Assembly (NCBI GenBank): GCA_041572275.1
Contig: JBFFSQ010000005.1
Coordinates: 1 to 35,348 of the forward strand
DNA: 35,348 nt
Direction: 5' to 3'
DNA from: JBFFSQ01 sp041572275
Lineage (GTDB): Bacteria; Pseudomonadota; Gammaproteobacteria; SZUA-229
Both the position numbers and the translations under genes were made by a program. The notes beneath the pieces were generated by a model. That model had not been told where the DNA came from, made no database searches, and was given only the letters and a program-made list of their open reading frames with translations. Shown piece after piece: positions 24,636 through 32,847 of the stretch. Each line of letters starts with the position of its first letter. The stretch's first letter is position 1.

Positions 24636-24776
24636 TTCATATTATTTATAAATAAGTTGTAGGAAGGGTCCGGGCCGCGATATTCTTCGGGCAAATATTG
24701 TGCAGCACTAAGCGTGTTTGCAGTGATCTATCTAAAAACGACAACGTGAGAAAATCACAACAGCGGATATGACGCA

Positions 24777-25946
24777 ATGAATTTACATGAATACCAGGCA
24801 AAACATTTATTTGCTGCCTATGGCATGCCAGTACCCAAGAATTGTGTAGTGAGTGCAGCTGGTGATGTGCCAGCAGTACTGGCTTCACTGGGTGGTGAAC
24901 GCTGGGCTGTGAAAGCTCAGGTCCATGCCGGTGGTCGAGGTAAGGCCGGTGGTGTGCACATTGTCGATAATGCGGAGGATGCGGCGCATCAGGTTGGTCA
25001 GATGATTGGCAAGCGCCTGGTTACTTATCAGACAGGCGCAGATGGCCAGCCTATTCATCATGTGCTGATCGAGCAAACCTGTAATATTGATCGTGAGCTG
25101 TATGTGGGTGCGGTTATTGATCGTGCCACACGTCGCGTGGTGGTTATGGCGTCTACAGAAGGCGGCATGGAAATTGAAAAAGTGGCGGCGGAAACCCCGG
25201 AGAAAATATTGCGCACCACGGTAGATCCCATGCTCGGGCTGATGCCCTACCAGTGTCGAAAGCTGGCGTTCGGGCTGGGCCTGGAAGGCACTCAGGTGAG
25301 GGAATTCACCCAGTTATTAATCGGTCTGTCGAAACTGTTCATGGAAAAAGACCTGGCCCTGGTGGAAATCAATCCTCTGGTGGTAACCCAGGAAGGCCAG
25401 CTGTTGTGTCTGGATGGCAAAATTAATGTTGATGATAATGCACTCTATCGCCAGCCTGAGCTGGTTGAAATGCGTGATTCAACCCAGGAAGATGAACGTG
25501 AAAATCGCGCCAAGGAGTGGGACCTGAATTATATCTCGCTGGATGGCACCATTGGCTGCATGGTGAACGGAGCTGGACTGGCCATGGCGACTATGGACCT
25601 GATCAAACTCCATGGCAGTGAACCGGCTAACTTCCTGGATGTCGGTGGTGGTGCGACCAAAGAGCGTGTCGCCGAGGCGTTTAAAATTATTCTATCTGAT
25701 GCCAATGTAAAGGCGGTGCTGGTTAACATTTTCGGTGGCATCGTGCGTTGTGACCTGATTGCTGAAGGCATTATTGGGGCGGTCGAAGAAGTCGGCATCG
25801 AGGTTCCCGTGGTGGTGAGACTGGAAGGCAATAATGCCGAAAATGGCATCAAGATACTGGAGGCAAGTGATTTGAATATCATTTCGGCGCATGGTCTGAC
25901 CGAGGCGGCACAAAAAGCAGTAGCTGCTGCCGGAGGTGCACAATGA
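24777..25946 (+). CDS. sucC: Succinyl-CoA synthetase beta subunit (ADP-forming)
   Basis: A 389-residue ATP-grasp subunit. The start MNLHEYQAKHLFAAYGMPVP is diagnostic, AQVHAGGRGKAGGV binds nucleotide, VEINPLVV is near the metal site, and NFLDVGGGA with NIFGGIVRCD belongs to the CoA-ligase-like C-terminal domain. With SucD it converts succinyl-CoA to succinate, with substrate-level phosphorylation. It follows lpd after a 141-base gap in which I see no terminator. The sucD ATG overlaps its stop by four bases. Confidence 0.97.
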   Translation: MNLHEYQAKHLFAAYGMPVPKNCVVSAAGDVPAVLASLGGERWAVKAQVHAGGRGKAGGVHIVDNAEDAAHQVGQMIGKRLVTYQTGADGQPIHHVLIEQTCNIDRELYVGAVIDRATRRVVVMASTEGGMEIEKVAAETPEKILRTTVDPMLGLMPYQCRKLAFGLGLEGTQVREFTQLLIGLSKLFMEKDLALVEINPLVVTQEGQLLCLDGKINVDDNALYRQPELVEMRDSTQEDERENRAKEWDLNYISLDGTIGCMVNGAGLAMATMDLIKLHGSEPANFLDVGGGATKERVAEAFKIILSDANVKAVLVNIFGGIVRCDLIAEGIIGAVEEVGIEVPVVVRLEGNNAENGIKILEASDLNIISAHGLTEAAQKAVAAAGGAQ

Positions 25947-26818
25947 GTGTACTGATCAATGTAGATACCAAAGTGATTTGTCAGGGCTTTACCGGCAAGC
26001 AAGGCACGTTCCATTCCGAACAGGCCATAGCTTACGGCACTCAGATGGTGGGTGGCGTGACACCGGGCAAAGGTGGGCAGACGCATCTTGATTTGCCAGT
26101 GTTTAATACAGTGAAAGAGGCGGTGACCAATACCGCCGCTACGGCCTCTGTTATTTATGTGCCCGCAGCCTTTTGTAAAGATTCGATTCTGGAAGCGGTA
26201 GATGCCGGTATTGAATTAATCGTATGTATCACCGAAGGTATTCCGACACTGGATATGCTGGAAGCGAAAATTGCCGTAGACAGTGCCGGTGCGCGCCTCA
26301 TAGGTCCGAATTGTCCAGGCATCATTACCCCCGGTGAATGTAAGATTGGTATCATGCCCGGTGAGATTCACATGCCCGGTAAGGTCGGTGTAGTATCGCG
26401 TTCCGGCACCTTGACTTACGAGGCTGTCAAACAGACCAGTGACCTGAAATATGGTCAGAGCACCTGCATTGGTATCGGTGGTGACCCAATTCCAGGCACC
26501 AATTTTATTGATTGCCTGAAACTGTTCGAAGAAGATCCAGATACAGAAGCCATTTTGATGGTCGGTGAGATTGGTGGTACTGCCGAAGAAGAAGCAGCTG
26601 AATTCATTCAGACCAATGTCAGTAAGCCGGTAGCCGCTTTTATCGCCGGTGGAACAGCACCTAAAGGCAAGCGCATGGGACATGCCGGTGCCATTATCGC
26701 CGGTGGTAAGGGAACTGCTGAAGAGAAATTCCAGGCCCTGGAACGTGCCGGTGTTACCACCGTTCGTTCACCGGCTGATCTTGGAAAAGGGGTGACCGAG
26801 GCGACCGGCTGGTCCTGA
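25943..26818 (+). CDS. sucD: Succinyl-CoA synthetase alpha subunit
   Basis: A 291-residue subunit that binds CoA and carries the phosphorylated histidine. CQGFTGKQGTFHSEQAI (13-29) is the CoA-binding Rossmann part, and GPNCPGIITPGECKIGIMPG is at 121-140. His247 in KRMGHAGAIIAGGKG is the phospho-His. Overlaps sucC (ATGA) for matched synthesis of the two subunits. Last gene of the suc operon. It ends only four bases from the stop of the convergent gene at 26823, leaving no room for a separate terminator between them. Confidence 0.97.
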   Translation: MSVLINVDTKVICQGFTGKQGTFHSEQAIAYGTQMVGGVTPGKGGQTHLDLPVFNTVKEAVTNTAATASVIYVPAAFCKDSILEAVDAGIELIVCITEGIPTLDMLEAKIAVDSAGARLIGPNCPGIITPGECKIGIMPGEIHMPGKVGVVSRSGTLTYEAVKQTSDLKYGQSTCIGIGGDPIPGTNFIDCLKLFEEDPDTEAILMVGEIGGTAEEEAAEFIQTNVSKPVAAFIAGGTAPKGKRMGHAGAIIAGGKGTAEEKFQALERAGVTTVRSPADLGKGVTEATGWS

Positions 26819-26822
26819 TGGC

Positions 26823-27320
26823 TTAGCCGTTGGTCGCCTGAAAAGGCAAGATGAAGTCCTTGAAATTGATGTAGCGGGTATCATCACAGGCAAAACTCAG
26901 GCCGATGTGGCCGTTCATCATATGCAGGGACGCATTGCGTAACTCGCTGCCATCTTTTCGCTGCCGCAGCCATTTCATCGATCGCAGGATAGGGCGAACA
27001 TGCTGTTTGGCAATACAGGTATGAAGTTTTGAATCCAGCGGTGCAAACAGACGCATGAAATGATCGGCGAACACTTCATCAGCCGTGTATACCTGAAAAC
27101 TGTAAGGATTATCTAGCGTCCAGCAGATTAACTGGCTGCTGGAGAAATGTATTCCCAGATGGAAAACACCTTTACGCAGAATCAGTTGTTCGGCGATATC
27201 GATCAATTGATCCATACGATCGTCAAAATGATTCGATAGTGAATTATTCTCGCAAGTCTGTAACTCTTGTTGTGGGATATGTGTGGTTTGATGTGTATCC
27301 CGTGCATTGTTCATATGCAT
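26823..27320 (-). CDS. Unknown 165-residue protein convergent with sucD
   Basis: A 165-residue soluble protein. A polar, probably unstructured N-terminus (1-30, rich in Asn, Thr, Gln) is followed by a mixed alpha/beta region (LGIHFSSSQLICWTLDNPYS; FADHFMRLFAPLDSKLHTCI). No signal peptide and no recognisable domain. A GAGG ribosome site lies nine bases before the ATG at 27320. It stands alone on the minus strand, with the repeat region upstream of it. Function unknown. Confidence 0.68.
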   Translation of the reverse strand: MHMNNARDTHQTTHIPQQELQTCENNSLSNHFDDRMDQLIDIAEQLILRKGVFHLGIHFSSSQLICWTLDNPYSFQVYTADEVFADHFMRLFAPLDSKLHTCIAKQHVRPILRSMKWLRQRKDGSELRNASLHMMNGHIGLSFACDDTRYINFKDFILPFQATNG

Positions 27321-27404
27321 CGTCTCTGTCCTCTTCTTTTGTCATGCCGGTATTTTCGGCAAAGAATGTTGCAGAACAATGACAAATTTTGGGAAAAGGA
27401 ATTG

Positions 27405-27477
27405 TTAGTCGTTAATAGTTGGTAGTTTATGGTTAAAAAACATAGAAGGTTGGTGGTTTATTGTTAATGGTTAGTAG
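27405..27477. repeat. Degenerate heptamer array, opposite orientation to the CCATCAA array
   Basis: Read in sevens from 27405 the sequence gives TTAGTCG, TTAATAG, TTGGTAG, TTTATGG and TTAAAAA. After a 10-base break it gives TTGGTGG, TTTATTG, TTAATGG and TTAGTAG (27450-27477). Most differ by one to three bases from TTGATGG, the reverse complement of CCATCAA. It looks like a decayed inverted copy of the perfect array 54 bases downstream. The rest of the 315-base gap (27321-27635) shows no gene. Confidence 0.65.
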
Positions 27478-27530
27478 TACAAAGCAAAATTAACATATGA
27501 CAGTCGATGAACAAAAAACAATCATTTTGA

Positions 27531-27633
27531 CCATCAACCATCAACCATCAACCATCAACCATCAACCATCAACCATCAACCATCAACCATCAACCATCAA
27601 CCATCAACCATCAACCATCAACCATCAACCATC
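27531..27633. repeat. Perfect heptamer tandem repeat, CCATCAA x 14.7
   Basis: Fourteen identical consecutive copies of CCATCAA run from 27531 to 27628, with a five-base partial copy to 27633. It ends two bases before the stop codon of the minus-strand gene at 27636, so on that strand it forms the start of the 3' untranslated region. There are no spacers, so it is not a CRISPR array. Perfect short arrays of this kind change length by replication slippage. Confidence 0.97.
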
Positions 27634-27635
27634 TT

Positions 27636-28154
27636 TCATTTAGGCCCAATATTAATGCCCAGGGATAAGCGCATGTCCTGGCTTTTGTTCTCGGTAACTT
27701 CATGCATCATATCTGGTGGAAAAAAGGCAAACATGCCCTCTTGCGGGGTGACGTGGGTAGCGAAGTTACGATCCGATAAGATCAGTTCGCCTGAGTTTTC
27801 GGGTATGCGCACATAATACACCGCTGATAGCAGTTCATCGTCATCATCGTGGCGATGGGCGGTGGTAGTGTGTCCATGACCCATGGCGTTGAACCAGAGT
27901 CCGGCTTTTAACTGGTTTTCAGGGCGTTGAAGAATCTGGCTGGCATAGTGAATGACTTGCTCGAGTATCGTCGTGATTTCAGGGATTTTATCGCTGCCGA
28001 TATAAATATTCTCGTAGCGGCCATCAAAATAATGGCTGCGGCGTATGTCTTCATCATCGATATGATTCATGAATCCATCGAACAGGTTCTGGTTGAGTGC
28101 GGAAGCTTCTTCAAGATGTACAGCGTAAAGCTGGGGGTATTGGTACAGGCTCAT
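27636..28154 (-). CDS. Putative 2-oxoglutarate/Fe(II)-dependent oxygenase
   Basis: A 172-residue protein whose C-terminal half looks like a small double-stranded beta-helix oxygenase of the TIGR02466/prolyl-hydroxylase-like type. His102 and Asp104 (in AHRHDDDDELLSAVYYV) and His151 (in PPDMMHEVTEN) would bind iron. Arg162, eleven residues later, would bind 2-oxoglutarate, and NSGELILSDRN and EGMFAFFPP are typical connecting strands. Substrate unknown. The heptamer array begins two bases after its stop codon. It diverges from cmoA, 111 bases away. Confidence 0.75.
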   Translation of the reverse strand: MSLYQYPQLYAVHLEEASALNQNLFDGFMNHIDDEDIRRSHYFDGRYENIYIGSDKIPEITTILEQVIHYASQILQRPENQLKAGLWFNAMGHGHTTTAHRHDDDDELLSAVYYVRIPENSGELILSDRNFATHVTPQEGMFAFFPPDMMHEVTENKSQDMRLSLGINIGPK

Positions 28155-28265
28155 AATAAAACAATAAATCCCAATGGTGATACATGAGCTGGGGGAAGAG
28201 TGAGGATATTTATACCTGAAAAAGTGTAAAATATACAGCCATCTGTTTTGATGTAATAAAAGTTA

Positions 28266-29006
28266 ATGACGAGAAAACCTAGCGCCCAGGATGCGCTCTA
28301 TGCGCAGCCACTTGAAGCCATAACCGATTTTGTGTTTGACGATTCGGTGGTGCAAGTATTCCAGGATATGATCAGTCGTTCTGTACCCGGCTACAGTACG
28401 CTGCTGTCCATGATTCCCGTGCTGATGCGCAGTTATGCCCAGCCCAATAGCCGTTGTTATGACCTTGGTTGCTCGCTGGGTGCAGTCACCCTGGCCATGC
28501 GCCATGCCATTGATGCGGAGGGGATTAACATCATTTCGGTTGATAATTCCGAAGCCATGATCGAGCGCTGTCGTGAATACATACAGGCGGATCATGCTCA
28601 GGTGCCGGTGGAAGTGATCTGTGCCGATATTCGGGATATTGCTATTAATGATGCGTCTATTGTCATTATGAATTTCACCCTGCAATTTATTGCCCGTGAT
28701 GATCGTCTTGAACTACTTAAAAAAATATATGCCGGGATGAGGCCGGGCGGAATTTTACTGGTGTCTGAGAAAATCTGTTTTGCAGAAGCTGAACAGCAGT
28801 GGATGACCGAGTTGCATCATGAATTTAAAAAAGCCAATGGTTATAGTGAACTTGAAATCAGTCAAAAACGCACGGCACTGGATAATGTGCTGATCCCGGA
28901 ATCCGTGGCCGATCATCAGCAGCGTTTTCGTGATGCTGGTTTTGATCAAAGTATGGTCTGGTTCCAGTGTTTTAATTTTGTCTCCATGTTGGCACTTAAA
29001 TCATGA
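28266..29006 (+). CDS. cmoA: Carboxy-S-adenosyl-L-methionine synthase
   Basis: A 246-residue SAM-dependent enzyme with the Rossmann motif YDLGCSLGAVTLAMRH (65-80), FDDSVVQVFQDMISRSVPGY (24-43) and MNFTLQFI, all characteristic of CmoA. It makes carboxy-SAM from SAM and prephenate for CmoB to modify wobble uridine 34 of certain tRNAs to cmo5U. The cmoB ATG overlaps its stop by four bases, the standard cmoAB arrangement. Confidence 0.95.
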   Translation: MTRKPSAQDALYAQPLEAITDFVFDDSVVQVFQDMISRSVPGYSTLLSMIPVLMRSYAQPNSRCYDLGCSLGAVTLAMRHAIDAEGINIISVDNSEAMIERCREYIQADHAQVPVEVICADIRDIAINDASIVIMNFTLQFIARDDRLELLKKIYAGMRPGGILLVSEKICFAEAEQQWMTELHHEFKKANGYSELEISQKRTALDNVLIPESVADHQQRFRDAGFDQSMVWFQCFNFVSMLALKS

Positions 29007-29971
29007 AATATGATGACCTGTTCGATGCTATGGAAGATACACCGTTGGAGCCCTGGCTAGAAATTTTGCCTGATCAGATCATGAAAGGCCTGAGTCTTGA
29101 ACGCCATGGCAAGCTGGAACAATGGCAGCAGGTCATTGCCCAGTTACCCAGATTGCCGGCTCATCAATGCAGTCTGGATACATCTGCGATATCAGCCGCG
29201 GCTGAGCCGCTGTCTGAAAGTGAGCATGAGCAGTTGAAAGCCCTGCTGAAGCAGCTCATGCCCTGGCGCAAGGGGCCCTATAATCTGCATGGAGTAGACA
29301 TTAATACCGAGTGGCGATCGGACTGGAAATGGGAGCGTCTGAAATCGCATATCCAGCCTTTGCAAGGGCGTACCATACTGGATGTGGGTTGCGGTAATGG
29401 CTATCATGGCTGGCGAATGCTGGGTGAGGGGGCGAAGCTGGTCATTGGTATTGATCCATCGGCGCTGTTTGTGATGCAGTACGAGGCAGTACGGCACTTT
29501 ATGGGGGATTATCCATTGCATGTGTTACCACTGGGTATCGAGTCAGTGCCCGAGAAATTGCATGCTTTCGATACGGTGTTTTCCATGGGCGTGCTCTATC
29601 ATCGACGTTCACCTATCGATCATTTGCTACAGCTGCGTGATTGTCTGAGGCCGGGCGGAGAACTGGTGCTGGAAACCCTGGTTGTCGAAGGTAATGCTCA
29701 GCAGGTGCTGGTTCCCGAAGGTCGTTATGGCAAGATGCGCAATGTCTGGTTTATTCCCAGTCCTGTGGCGATGGAACTCTGGTTGCAGCGCAGCGGTTTT
29801 AAAAATGTGCAATGCGTGGATGTTAGTGCTACATCCACAGAAGAGCAGCGAGCTACTGAATGGATGAATTTCGAGTCGCTGGCTGATTTCCTCGATCCAG
29901 ACAACCCAGCGTTGACCATCGAGGGTTATCCAGCTCCAGTACGGGCGGTATTTACCGCGACGGCCCCCTGA
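29003..29971 (+). CDS. cmoB: tRNA U34 carboxymethyltransferase
   Basis: A 322-residue enzyme. GPYNLHGVDINTEWRSDWKW (91-110) is the CmoB signature, the SAM-fold motif DVGCGNGYHGWRMLG is at 127-141, and VFSMGVLYHRRSPIDHL follows. It transfers the carboxymethyl group of carboxy-SAM to 5-hydroxyuridine at tRNA position 34. Length equals that of E. coli CmoB. Translationally coupled to cmoA; the next gene starts almost at once. Confidence 0.96.
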   Translation: MKYDDLFDAMEDTPLEPWLEILPDQIMKGLSLERHGKLEQWQQVIAQLPRLPAHQCSLDTSAISAAAEPLSESEHEQLKALLKQLMPWRKGPYNLHGVDINTEWRSDWKWERLKSHIQPLQGRTILDVGCGNGYHGWRMLGEGAKLVIGIDPSALFVMQYEAVRHFMGDYPLHVLPLGIESVPEKLHAFDTVFSMGVLYHRRSPIDHLLQLRDCLRPGGELVLETLVVEGNAQQVLVPEGRYGKMRNVWFIPSPVAMELWLQRSGFKNVQCVDVSATSTEEQRATEWMNFESLADFLDPDNPALTIEGYPAPVRAVFTATAP

Positions 29972-29975
29972 GCCA

Positions 29976-30524
29976 GTGAGGATATCCAATATCAGACATC
30001 ATTACACGATGTTGACTGCTTTTCTGAAGCAGCACCGCTGGCTGAGCTGGCTTCTGCAGCTGTGCCTGATCGTGCTGGTATTTGTGGCGATTCGTGCCTA
30101 CCAGTTACGTGACGCTGTTCAGGGTGAGGCTCCGGTTATTCACGGCCAGTTATTGAATGGTGAGGCGGTCAATTTGTCCAATTATCGTGGCCAACCCGTG
30201 CTGGTGCATTTCTGGGCGACCTGGTGTCCGGTCTGCAGGATGGAAAATAGTAATATTGCGGCCATCGCTGAGGATCAACGAGTGATAACTATTGCGTCCT
30301 GGTCAGAAGGCGCACAGGCGGTAGCTGAATATATGCGCCAGGAAAATCTGGATATGCCGGTTCTGGTGGATGATGAAGGTCAGTGGGCTCATGTTTATGG
30401 TGTCAATGCCGTCCCATCGAGCTTTATTATTGATGGTAATGGTATGATTCGGTTTGTAGAATCCGGCTATACAACAGAAATCGGTTTACGCTGGCGTTTG
30501 TGGTGGCTGTCACTAAACAAATAA
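29976..30524 (+). CDS. Membrane-anchored thioredoxin-like protein (TlpA/ScsD-like)
   Basis: With the GTG at 29976 the product is 182 residues; the ATG at 30009 gives 171, and no strong ribosome site decides between them. One N-terminal span (about 21-40, WLSWLLQLCLIVLVFVAIRA) anchors a periplasmic thioredoxin fold (about 50-175) with a Trp-Cys-Pro-Val-Cys active site (Cys84, Cys87) in FWATWCPVCRMEN and the cis-Pro region NAVPSSF. This resembles ScsD/TlpA-type thiol-disulfide proteins. It follows cmoB by four bases. Partner and direction of redox activity are not evident. Confidence 0.85.
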   Translation: MRISNIRHHYTMLTAFLKQHRWLSWLLQLCLIVLVFVAIRAYQLRDAVQGEAPVIHGQLLNGEAVNLSNYRGQPVLVHFWATWCPVCRMENSNIAAIAEDQRVITIASWSEGAQAVAEYMRQENLDMPVLVDDEGQWAHVYGVNAVPSSFIIDGNGMIRFVESGYTTEIGLRWRLWWLSLNK

Positions 30525-30550
30525 CAAGAAAAAAAGAAATACAGGATTAA

Positions 30551-32368
30551 ATGTCGATGGAAGTAACGATAATTTCAAATGAACAAGCAACAACCCTGCC
30601 CGAGCTGTTTCGAGAGCGCTTAAGACTGAGTCCTGAGAAGGTCGCCTACCAGCAATACGATATTGCCAGTCAGCACTGGACGGCTACGACCTGGAATGAA
30701 ATGGCCATAGAGATTGCACGCTGGCAGGCAGGGTTTGCCAAAGAAGGCCTGAAACCCGGTGACCGGGTGGCAGTGATGCTACGTAACTGCCGTGAGTGGG
30801 TCGTGTTTGACCAGGCGGCTTTGGGCATGGGGCTGGTCACTGTACCCCTGTATGTGGATGATCGGCCTGAAAATGTCGCCTATATCATCAATCATGCTGA
30901 TGTACAGCTGTTGTTTGTACAGGAAAAGTCCCAGTGGAAGCGTCTGCTGGCTAGTGATATTGATCTGGGTAGTCTGAAACGCATCATCAGTATCAAGCGC
31001 ATATCCGAGGATGATGAACCCAACGACCCGCACCTGGAGTCTCTTGCCGATTGGCTGTTTGGATTGCGCGGTGAATTGCAGGCCAATGAATCTGCTCCTG
31101 AAGAACTGGCCAGTATTGTTTATACCTCGGGGACTACCGGTCGCTCCAAGGGCGTGATGCTGTCCCATAAAAATATTCTGACTAACACCTTTGCTGCAGG
31201 ACAGTGTCACCGCTGGACCGATTCCGAGGTCTTTCTGTCCTTTTTGCCCTTATCCCATATGCTGGAACGAACTGCAGGCTATTATTTGCCGATGGTGGTG
31301 GGTGCAGAAGTCGCCTATGCCCGTTCCATTCCGCAGCTGGGTGAAGACCTGATCAGCATCAAGCCTACCGTGCTCATTTCTGTTCCACGCATTTATGAAC
31401 GTGTATATGCCAAGATTCAGGATGGTTTGAAAGAAAAGCCACCATTAGCGCGTCGTCTATTCAAAATGGCAGTGAATGTTGGTTGGGCAAAATTCCAGTA
31501 TGAGCAGGGCCAGGCTGGCTGGCAACCGAAAATTCTTATGTGGCCAGCGCTCAATAAACTGGTGGCCGGTAAGGTGCTGGAAAAGCTTGGCGGACGTTTG
31601 TCTTTGGCTATTTGCGGAGGAGCTGCTCTTTCCGAAGAAGTGGCACGGCTGTTCATTGGTTTGGGATTACCCCTGGTGCAGGGCTATGGTTTGACCGAGG
31701 CCAGTCCGGTTATATCTGTGAATCGCCCGGAGGATAATATTCCCGCCAGTATCGGGACGGTCTTGCCCGGCGTTGAGGTACGCATCGGTGAGCATGATGA
31801 GCTGCAAAGCAAAAGTGACAGTAACATGCTGGGCTACTGGAAGAATGAACAGGCTACCGCCGATACCTTTACCGAGGATGGCTGGTTGCGCACCGGTGAT
31901 AAGGCCAGCATCGATGACAAGAATCACATTTATATCACCGGACGCCTGAAAGATATCATCGTGTTGGCTAATGGTGAGAAAGTGCCACCGAATGATATGG
32001 AAATGGCCATTGCCCTTGATCCTTTGTTTGAGCAGGTGATGATCATTGGTGAAGCCAAGCCCTTCCTGACGGCCCTGATTGTGCTCAACCATGAGGAATG
32101 GAGCCGATTGGCGGTGTCGCTTAGTATTCATCCCGATGCACCTGATGCTCTGACTAGTAAGCATGTTCACAAAGTCGTTATACAGCGTATAGCTGACCGC
32201 CTGGATGCCTTTCCTGGTTATGCCAAAATTCGCCAGGTTACCTTGATACTTGATGAATGGACGGTGGACGATGGCTTAATTACACCCACCATGAAAGTGA
32301 AACGTCAGAAGGTGATGGAGCGATTTAAGGCGGACATTGACTGTATGTACGAAGGTCATTGCATATGA
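30551..32368 (+). CDS. Long-chain fatty acid-CoA ligase (AMP-forming)
   Basis: A 605-residue ANL-superfamily enzyme. The AMP-binding P-loop YTSGTTGRSKGVMLSH starts at residue 191; further motifs include LSHMLERTAGYY, the adenylate motif QGYGLTEASPVIS, and GWLRTGDKASID with GRLKDIIVLANGEKVPP near the hinge. It follows the FAA1-like bacterial long-chain pattern, with a large N-terminal domain. It should activate fatty acids to acyl-CoA at the membrane. AGGA sits five bases before the ATG. The thioesterase gene overlaps its stop, and a FadL porin follows, giving a fatty-acid theme. Confidence 0.93.
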   Translation: MSMEVTIISNEQATTLPELFRERLRLSPEKVAYQQYDIASQHWTATTWNEMAIEIARWQAGFAKEGLKPGDRVAVMLRNCREWVVFDQAALGMGLVTVPLYVDDRPENVAYIINHADVQLLFVQEKSQWKRLLASDIDLGSLKRIISIKRISEDDEPNDPHLESLADWLFGLRGELQANESAPEELASIVYTSGTTGRSKGVMLSHKNILTNTFAAGQCHRWTDSEVFLSFLPLSHMLERTAGYYLPMVVGAEVAYARSIPQLGEDLISIKPTVLISVPRIYERVYAKIQDGLKEKPPLARRLFKMAVNVGWAKFQYEQGQAGWQPKILMWPALNKLVAGKVLEKLGGRLSLAICGGAALSEEVARLFIGLGLPLVQGYGLTEASPVISVNRPEDNIPASIGTVLPGVEVRIGEHDELQSKSDSNMLGYWKNEQATADTFTEDGWLRTGDKASIDDKNHIYITGRLKDIIVLANGEKVPPNDMEMAIALDPLFEQVMIIGEAKPFLTALIVLNHEEWSRLAVSLSIHPDAPDALTSKHVHKVVIQRIADRLDAFPGYAKIRQVTLILDEWTVDDGLITPTMKVKRQKVMERFKADIDCMYEGHCI

Positions 32369-32754
32369 CCGAAACAGGTTTGCCAGAAGGCAGGATTCCT
32401 GTATTGCGACTGCCCGCGGTCCCATCCCATGCTAATAAGAATGGCAATATTTTTGGTGGCTGGCTGATGTCACAGGTGGATATCGCCGGTAGCATTCCGG
32501 CCGAAATTGCCGCAAAGGGCCCCCTGGTGACACGTGCAGTAGACTCATTCGAGTTTAAAAAGCCGGTGCTGGTGGGGGACCTGGTTAATTGTTACGCCGA
32601 AGTCCTTGAGATTGGACGTACCTCAATCCGTGTCAAAGTCGAGGTATATGCCCAGCGCTTTCGAGGTGAAAGCATCGAGGCCGTTAAGGTCACTGAAGCG
32701 CATCTTGTTTATGTGGCGGTGCATGAAGATGGTAAACCGCGGGTGATTGAGTAA
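32365..32754 (+). CDS. YciA-like acyl-CoA thioesterase
   Basis: From the ATG at 32365, which overlaps the ligase stop (ATGA), the product is 129 residues. It is a hotdog-fold enzyme: ANKNGNIFGGWLMSQVDIAG matches the N-terminal helix region of YciA/BFIT-type acyl-CoA thioesterases, and VTRAVDSFEFKKPVLVGDLV the following strands. It hydrolyses acyl-CoA to free acid and CoA, the reverse of the ligase's outcome, perhaps to control the CoA pool. Substrate length is not predictable here. Confidence 0.9.
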   Translation: MTETGLPEGRIPVLRLPAVPSHANKNGNIFGGWLMSQVDIAGSIPAEIAAKGPLVTRAVDSFEFKKPVLVGDLVNCYAEVLEIGRTSIRVKVEVYAQRFRGESIEAVKVTEAHLVYVAVHEDGKPRVIE

Positions 32755-32779
32755 ATTAAAAAACAGTAGTCCTGAAAAA

Positions 32780-32807
32780 TTGATTAATTTTTACTCACGG
32801 GTATGAT
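32780..32807 (+). promoter_or_regulatory. Candidate promoter of the fadL-like gene
   Basis: TTGATT (32780-32785) and TATGAT (32802-32807) with 16-base spacing, 40 bases before the start codon. Moderate match found by eye. Confidence 0.4.
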
Positions 32808-32847
32808 GAAAAAAATTTTGAATATATAACAACAATAGGAAATCAGC

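Noticed and set aside
25529..26086. Minus-strand open frame of 185 codons opposite sucC/sucD
   Set aside because: Antisense to the highly conserved succinyl-CoA synthetase genes, no recognisable domain, composition typical of a shadow frame.
27531..27633. CRISPR array
   Set aside because: The unit is seven bases repeated without spacers, and no cas gene is in the window.
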